Assembly: GCA_002431975.1 (NCBI GenBank)
Contig: DJFA01000088.1
Location: 8,889-35,838, forward strand
Direction of reading: 5' to 3'
Length of the DNA: 26,950 bases
DNA from: Ruminococcus sp. UBA5884
GTDB taxonomy: Bacteria; Bacillota; Clostridia; Oscillospirales; Ruminococcaceae
Shown here: positions 22,512 through 26,950 of the stretch, piece after piece
Layout: each line of letters begins with the position of its first letter
Numbering within the stretch: position 1 is the stretch's first letter
Program-made: the position numbers and the translations under genes
The notes under the pieces: model-generated
Databases searched by the model: none
What the model was told of the DNA's origin: nothing
Seen by the model: the letters and a program-made list of their open reading frames with translations, nothing else

Positions 22512-23168
22512 ATGAGAATATTTTTAGTTGACTATGAAAACGTTAACTCTCTCGGACTTAATGGCATTGACAAGCTCAGAAAAACTGATAAAATAGTATT
22601 GTTTTACAGCGATTCTGCAAATACAATCAGCTTTGCTATTCATGATGTCATTATGAAAAAGCAGATTAAAATTGAAAAATACAAGCTCAGTCAGGCAGAT
22701 AAGAATGCACTTGATTTTCAGCTTGTTACATATCTTGGCTACTGGGTGGCACAGCATCAGACAAAAGAGCATGAGATTTTTATTATAAGCAAGGATAAAG
22801 GGTATATGTCTGCAATAAATTTCTGTGCAGATGTCCTTAAAAAAAGCGTTCTGCTTAAACCATCAATAGCCGTTGCAATAGGAAGTGATGTTGAACAGCA
22901 TATTACTCCTGAGGATATTATTGAAGCACATCGTCTGGGTTTGGGTGAAGAAGAATATGAAAACATTATTAATGACCTTCTTTGTGTTGTGCCGAAAACA
23001 GATTGCAAAGAGATTATCAGTAATGTTATAGGTCTTATTCATAAAACACCGGACAGAATAAGATTCAATAATGCAGTTGTAAAGGAATACGGTACTGAAA
23101 AAGCCAAAATATATTATAATGCAGTAAAACAGTATTATGATAAAATAAGAGATGATGAAACTGAATAA
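22512..23168 (+). CDS. PIN-like (NYN-type) nuclease domain protein
   Basis: A 219-residue protein. The N-terminus MRIFLVDYENVNSLGL with Asp7, Glu9 and Asn10, then NALDFQLVTYLGY (Asp68) and IFIISKDKGY (Asp95) gives the spaced acidic residues of PIN/NYN ribonucleases. The C-terminal part (about 130-219) is helical and unassigned. I recall similar Firmicutes proteins without a known role. The ATG at 22512 follows GAAAGGAGG with an 11-nt gap, slightly long; an ATG at 22482 in the same frame would place the site inside the gene and add residues outside the conserved core. A terminator follows 5 nt after the stop. RNA cleavage is inferred from the fold only. Confidence 0.75.
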   Translation: MRIFLVDYENVNSLGLNGIDKLRKTDKIVLFYSDSANTISFAIHDVIMKKQIKIEKYKLSQADKNALDFQLVTYLGYWVAQHQTKEHEIFIISKDKGYMSAINFCADVLKKSVLLKPSIAVAIGSDVEQHITPEDIIEAHRLGLGEEEYENIINDLLCVVPKTDCKEIISNVIGLIHKTPDRIRFNNAVVKEYGTEKAKIYYNAVKQYYDKIRDDETE

Positions 23169-23173
23169 AAATT

Positions 23174-23206
23174 AAAAGGTCAGATGTTATTGTATCTGAC
23201 CTTTTT
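23174..23206 (+). terminator. Intrinsic terminator after the PIN-like gene
   Basis: AAAAGGTCAGAT (23174-23185) pairs perfectly over 12 bp with ATCTGACCTTTT (23194-23205) around an 8-nt loop, with TTTTT at the end. It closes the long plus-strand gene run. Repeat copy G begins at the next base. Confidence 0.92.
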
Positions 23207-23452
23207 AACGCCAATTCGATGATTGTTATTTGTAGGGGCGAGCGGCAAACTGCCGCCTGTAATCTGAAAAATATCCGCCCATTGGTTTTACCGGAATTTT
23301 ATGCTGATAACTAATGATTTTTCATACAGAAAACAAATATCAGATTTATGGTTTAACCATAATTCGGCGGGCGACCAATGGTCGCCCCTACAAAATATAA
23401 TGAAAATCCCATATTTTCAATTGTAAAATTTTGTTGTCGAATTTATGCTGTT
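23207..23452. repeat. Intergenic palindromic repeat, copy G (with third palindrome version)
   Basis: The left end AACGCCAATTCGATGATTG (23207) directly follows a terminator; the right end TCGAATTTATGCTGTT stops at 23452, the base before the stop codon of the converging lipoprotein gene. The right arm (23366-23391) is the usual GGGCGACC version. The left arm carries GCGGCAAACTGCCGC (23242-23256), a different palindrome within the same GTAGGGGCGA frame. The AT spacer is shared with copies B, C, E and F. Confidence 0.9.
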
Positions 23453-24970
23453 TTATGACAATGAAAATGTAACCTCAGCATAATAATATATCGGGATATC
23501 AGTTTCAGTTACATTTCCGTCCTCATCTGTTTCTTCAGCATATTTTGTATTCAGAGTAACTCTTACACTTACATTTACAGGAATTTCAGATGATGTTGCA
23601 GTATAGTTTCCGGTAAGACTATAAGCATTTTTAGCTGAATTTTCATATGAAAGAGATGATGTATTCATATTCGGGAAAAGACAAAGTATTTTCTCCCTTG
23701 AAGCGTTTACAAGTTCAGTAAATGCTTCTTCTTCTGAACACATATTGCAGGCAGTATATCCTGCAATGAATGAACCATTACCCTTTATTGAATTATTATT
23801 GCTTCGGCTGTCAAAATATGCGGTTATATTGCAGTTGAAATCCGGAGATATTTCCTCGTCCATATCGCAGCCCTTTATTAAATCCATATCAAATTTATAG
23901 CTTCTGTAAACTTTATTAGTACCTTCATTGGTAATTACAGATATATTTTTCTTGATTGTCTGATTGAATCCGGTATCGCTTCTGCCGCCGTTTTCCATGA
24001 ATTTATTGAAGAATTTCATATCATCTGACGGGTCATTGCCGCCGAAATCGCCCTTGAATATATCAGCAAGAGTTATGCGGCTTTCGTTGTATGCTGTTTT
24101 ATATTCAGCGTCATAGTATGAATATCTGTTTTCATCAAATTCATCTGAATCCTGAAAATCCATCTCAAAGAAAAATCCGCCGCCGCTTATATTTCTTTTG
24201 ATTATAAGGTTTCCTCTGCCATCAGCAGTGGGGATTGAATCATAGAGGTCATATGGATTTTCCTCATCTGAATTTGATTTTCCGTATACGGCATATTCAG
24301 CGACTTTTTCATTGGTCTGCTGTACAAGGAGGTCGTAAAGCATTTTCTGAAATTCAGATGATACAGATGTTGAATTAAGTACTACTGAAAAATAATTCGG
24401 CTGATTATATGTATTATAATCCTGACCTATTGAAATAAGAATATCCGAATAAAGAACCTCGCCGTCTTTTGAGATATTATTGATTTTCTGACCGCATATC
24501 ATTTTTTCAACAGAGGCATCAGCATGTTGTCCATATGAACCAAATGATTTATAGCTGCTCTGGTCACGGACAGTTTCGGAAAGAGTATAATTTTTTTTCA
24601 TAAATGCATTTTCATTGAGAAATTTAAATACATCTTTGTATGAATATGTCACAGACGGCACTGTAAGACGCAGATTGCTGCCGTCAGGAGCTGTTGTATC
24701 CGTATACATTGAATTGTCTATTGAATAAAGTACAAGGTCACGCAGCTCCCAGTCAAAACCTGACGCTGAGGGAGCATTGTCAGCTGCAATTGAATTATCA
24801 CCGGCTATACCGGTTGATTTGTTTTCATTGTGCATTGCTGACTGAGGAGGCTCATATGCTGTATATGTTCCGCCTATAACAACAACATTGTCATGATTTG
24901 CTGTGGTCTGACAGCCTGAAAGCAGCGATAATACAGCTGTTAAACATAAGATTTTTTTTAAAAAATTCAT
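23453..24970 (-). CDS. Large secreted lipoprotein, unknown function
   Basis: A 505-residue protein with a lipoprotein signal: KK near the start, a hydrophobic stretch and LLSGC with the lipidated cysteine at 20. A polar, low-complexity linker (about 21-70) follows, then two mixed alpha/beta parts. The segment with YSDILISIGQDYNTYN, the Phe-Asn rich middle and ITLADIFKGDF (about 295-305) recalls the DUF3298/RsiV style of layout, but the match is weak and I do not assign it. There are no visible catalytic motifs or repeats. It should sit on the outer face of the membrane. It is a single gene; an AGGTG site precedes the ATG. Copy G abuts its stop. Confidence 0.75.
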   Translation of the reverse strand: MNFLKKILCLTAVLSLLSGCQTTANHDNVVVIGGTYTAYEPPQSAMHNENKSTGIAGDNSIAADNAPSASGFDWELRDLVLYSIDNSMYTDTTAPDGSNLRLTVPSVTYSYKDVFKFLNENAFMKKNYTLSETVRDQSSYKSFGSYGQHADASVEKMICGQKINNISKDGEVLYSDILISIGQDYNTYNQPNYFSVVLNSTSVSSEFQKMLYDLLVQQTNEKVAEYAVYGKSNSDEENPYDLYDSIPTADGRGNLIIKRNISGGGFFFEMDFQDSDEFDENRYSYYDAEYKTAYNESRITLADIFKGDFGGNDPSDDMKFFNKFMENGGRSDTGFNQTIKKNISVITNEGTNKVYRSYKFDMDLIKGCDMDEEISPDFNCNITAYFDSRSNNNSIKGNGSFIAGYTACNMCSEEEAFTELVNASREKILCLFPNMNTSSLSYENSAKNAYSLTGNYTATSSEIPVNVSVRVTLNTKYAEETDEDGNVTETDIPIYYYAEVTFSLS

Positions 24971-25024
24971 TATTTCACCTGTTGTTTTAAAATGAGTTCA
25001 TTTGCAGAGTCGATAACCTGTCGA

Positions 25025-25086
25025 TTATTATGGTTTATTCAGGTAGGCGGCAGGTGATTGCTCTGACAAAATGAATTTGCGTTAAT
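25025..25086. repeat. Possible decayed copy of the intergenic repeat
   Basis: ATTATGGTTTA (25027-25037) resembles part of the spacer of other copies, TAGGCGGCAG near 25044 resembles the third palindrome version, and GAATTTGCGTTAA (25073-25085) matches the right end of copy B. The palindrome itself is broken. The rest of the 178-nt gap between the lipoprotein and transketolase genes holds only a terminator. Confidence 0.35.
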
Positions 25087-25089
25087 TTA

Positions 25090-25127
25090 AAAAACAGCAT
25101 ATGATTTTATAATATCATATGCTGTTT
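25090..25127 (-). terminator. Terminator of the transketolase genes
   Basis: AAACAGCATATGAT (25092-25105) pairs perfectly over 14 bp with ATCATATGCTGTTT (25114-25127) around an 8-nt loop. On the minus strand TTTTAAATTAAC follows. It lies 21 nt beyond the stop of the second transketolase gene. Confidence 0.8.
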
Positions 25128-25148
25128 GAAAATCATAACTGATATAGA

Positions 25149-26096
25149 TTACTTTTTAAGTTTCAGTGCTTCCTTTGCCTTTGCAATTATATTTTCACTG
25201 CAAAGACCAAATTTTTTAAGCAGTTCAACAGCCGGGCCGCTGTATCCGTATTCGTCATTCACACCTATTTTAACTACCGGAACAGGACAGCATTCTGTTA
25301 CTGTATCGCATACAGCAGAACCAAGTCCGCCTATTATGCTGTGCTCTTCAACTGTAAGGATAAGTTTTGTTTTTTCAGCGGCTTTGCATATGATATCACG
25401 GTCAATCGGCTTGATTGTATGTATATTTATAACTCCTGCACTTATGCCTTCGGCTTCAAGAACTTCAGCAGCTGTGAGAGCTTCATATACCATAAGACCT
25501 GTGGCAATTATTGTTATATCAGAACCATCTCTTAAATAAACTCCCTTGCCAAGTTCAAATTTATATGAGCTGTCATTGAAAACCGGAGCAGCAAGTCTTC
25601 CGAATCTCAGATAAACAGGGCCGTCATGGAGAATAGCAGCTTCAACAGCCTGTCTTGCTTCAATATCATCGGCAGGATTTATGATAGTCATTCCCGGAAT
25701 AGTTCTCATAAGAGCGATATCTTCATTGCACTGATGAGTAGCACCGTCTTCACCAACTGAAATTCCGGCATGAGTAGCACCGATTTTTACATTGAGATGA
25801 GGATAGCCTATAGAGTTTCTTACTATTTCATAAGCTCTGCCGGCAGCAAACATTGCAAATGAACTTGCAAAAGGAATTTTTCCTGAAGCAGCAAGACCGG
25901 CTGCAACTCCCATCATATTGGCTTCTGCTATACCGCAGTCAAAGAATCTTTCAGGATATTCCTTCTTGAATATACCGGTTTTTGTAGCAGCAGCAAGGTC
26001 TGCATCAAGTACTACAAGATTTTCATATTTTCCGGCAAGTTCAGTAAGAGCTTCGCCATAACTCTGTCTTGTAGCTATTTTTGTTGAGTAAGCCAT
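25149..26096 (-). CDS. Transketolase, C-terminal subunit
   Basis: A 315-residue protein holding the pyrimidine-binding and C-terminal domains of transketolase. Visible marks are VVLDADLAAATKT, the catalytic glutamate in RFFDCGIAEANMMGVAAGLA, FAMFAAGRAYEIVRNS, the GISVGEDGATHQCNEDIALMR stretch, and the C-terminal EEHSIIGGLGSAV. With the N-terminal subunit it transfers two-carbon units in the pentose phosphate pathway, giving ribose 5-phosphate; the split form is common in Clostridia. A weak GGGC-type site precedes the ATG; only 2 nt separate it from the first subunit, so coupling is likely. The same domain layout occurs in Dxs of this window, but this is clearly the transketolase branch. Confidence 0.92.
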   Translation of the reverse strand: MAYSTKIATRQSYGEALTELAGKYENLVVLDADLAAATKTGIFKKEYPERFFDCGIAEANMMGVAAGLAASGKIPFASSFAMFAAGRAYEIVRNSIGYPHLNVKIGATHAGISVGEDGATHQCNEDIALMRTIPGMTIINPADDIEARQAVEAAILHDGPVYLRFGRLAAPVFNDSSYKFELGKGVYLRDGSDITIIATGLMVYEALTAAEVLEAEGISAGVINIHTIKPIDRDIICKAAEKTKLILTVEEHSIIGGLGSAVCDTVTECCPVPVVKIGVNDEYGYSGPAVELLKKFGLCSENIIAKAKEALKLKK

Positions 26097-26098
26097 CT

Positions 26099-26941
26099 TT
26101 ATTTGCCCTCCAGTTCTTTAAGTGCGTTGTTGAGTTCATTCATAGCCTGTTCATACTGTTCCTTGTCAGGAGCAGTTCCATGCCATGAGCATTGATTTTC
26201 CATAAATGAAACGCCTTTGCCCTTGATACTTTTCTGGATTATGGCAACAGGTTTTCCGCTTATTTTTTCAGCTTCATTGAAAGCTCTTTCAATATCATCA
26301 AAATCATGTGCATCCATAGTTATTGTATACCAGCCGAATGCTTCAAATTTTTCAGGAATAGGATACGGAGAGCATACATCTTCAATTGAACCGTCTATCT
26401 GAAGACCATTGTTGTCAACTACTGCAACAAGATTGTCAAGCTTGTAATGTGAAGCAAACATAGCTGCTTCCCATACCTGACCTTCTTCTATTTCGCCGTC
26501 ACCGAGAACTGTATATACTTTATAGTCCTTGTCTGAAATTTTTCCGGCAAGAGCCATTCCGCAGGCAGCCGATATACCTTGTCCGAGAGAACCGCTGCTC
26601 ATATCGACACCCGGAGTATGAATGCATGGGTGACCCTGAAGCATTGCACCGATATGTCTTAATGATTTAAGTTCTTCCTTGCTGAAAAAGCCTCTTTCAG
26701 CGAGTACTGCATAGAGAGCCGGTGCACAGTGCCCCTTTGAAAGCACAAATCTGTCCCTGTCCTCCATTTCAGGCTTTTCAGGACATATATTCATTTTAGC
26801 AAAATAAAGATATGTCAGAAGGTCAGCTATTGAGAGTGAACCTCCCGGATGACCTGAACGGGCATTGTAAGTACCTTCAATGATACCCATTCTTACCTTG
26901 CAGGCAATAGCCTCAAGATGTTTTTTTATAGTTGCGTCCAT
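26099..26941 (-). CDS. Transketolase, N-terminal subunit
   Basis: A 280-residue protein with the thiamine-diphosphate-binding domain. Marks are ARSGHPGGSLSIADLLTYLYF, LSKGHCAPALYAVLAERG, SGSLGQGISAACGMALAGK, the metal-binding GDGEIEEGQVWEAAMFASHY and DNNGLQIDG, and IKGKGVSFMEN near the end. It pairs with the C-terminal subunit 2 nt downstream. The ATG is at 26941 with only 9 nt before the window edge, so the ribosome site and promoter are not visible. The full subunit appears present (usual length about 270-285). Confidence 0.92.
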   Translation of the reverse strand: MDATIKKHLEAIACKVRMGIIEGTYNARSGHPGGSLSIADLLTYLYFAKMNICPEKPEMEDRDRFVLSKGHCAPALYAVLAERGFFSKEELKSLRHIGAMLQGHPCIHTPGVDMSSGSLGQGISAACGMALAGKISDKDYKVYTVLGDGEIEEGQVWEAAMFASHYKLDNLVAVVDNNGLQIDGSIEDVCSPYPIPEKFEAFGWYTITMDAHDFDDIERAFNEAEKISGKPVAIIQKSIKGKGVSFMENQCSWHGTAPDKEQYEQAMNELNNALKELEGK

Positions 26942-26950
26942 TAAATTACC

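Overview
The window looks like chromosomal DNA from an AT-rich, endospore-forming member of the Clostridia, most likely Ruminococcus-like (Oscillospiraceae). The reasons are two sporulation operons (spoIIAA-spoIIAB-sigF and the eight-gene spoIIIA operon), AT-rich codon use with many AGA and AAA codons, strong AGGAGG ribosome binding sites, a two-subunit transketolase, and the typical Firmicutes order spoIIIA - asp23 - nusB - ispA - dxs - tlyA - argR - recN. The family assignment is inference; there is no rRNA to settle it.

Layout. (1) Positions 1-3229 hold accessory plus-strand genes: a GNAT acetyltransferase fused to a cytidine deaminase, an SDR reductase resembling the EF-P 5-aminopentanone reductases, and a tight pair of an HD phosphohydrolase and a zeta-toxin-like P-loop kinase. 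(2) At 3233-5275 a consensus promoter and a leader hairpin precede a DEAD-box RNA helicase, then a 53-residue membrane protein and a terminator. (3) At 5274-6526 on the minus strand lie an AIM24-family protein that stops at a TGA with an open in-frame tail behind it, and a Gly-Arg-His tRNA operon with a perfect-spacing promoter and a terminator. (4) At 6886-8308 (minus) is the spoIIA operon, encoding the forespore sigma factor SigF and its control proteins. It is divergent from spoIIIA (8828-14027, plus), which encodes the mother-cell to forespore channel; a sigma-E-like promoter lies just ahead of spoIIIAA. (5) At 14028-21999 is a housekeeping run: Asp23, NusB, then the isoprenoid genes ispA, a divergent PAP2 phosphatase and dxs, then tlyA, nadK, argR and recN. 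(6) At 22010-23206 are an unknown four-helix membrane protein and a PIN-like nuclease where spoIVB and spo0A often sit. (7) At 23453-26941 (minus) are a large unknown lipoprotein and the two transketolase subunits; the promoter of the latter is outside the window.

The most striking feature is not a protein. A family of intergenic repeats, about 110-300 bp each, occurs seven times in 27 kb. Each copy has two GC-rich palindromic arms inverted relative to each other, an AT-rich spacer that is conserved among the longer copies, and, in most copies, imperfect inverted ends resembling AACGCCAATTCGATG. The palindromes exist in three sequence versions whose two halves have changed together. Four element ends lie within 0-3 nt of a stop codon, and two copies divide the spoIIIA operon into AA-AB, AC-AG and AH. 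No transposase, CRISPR array or rRNA is visible in the window.
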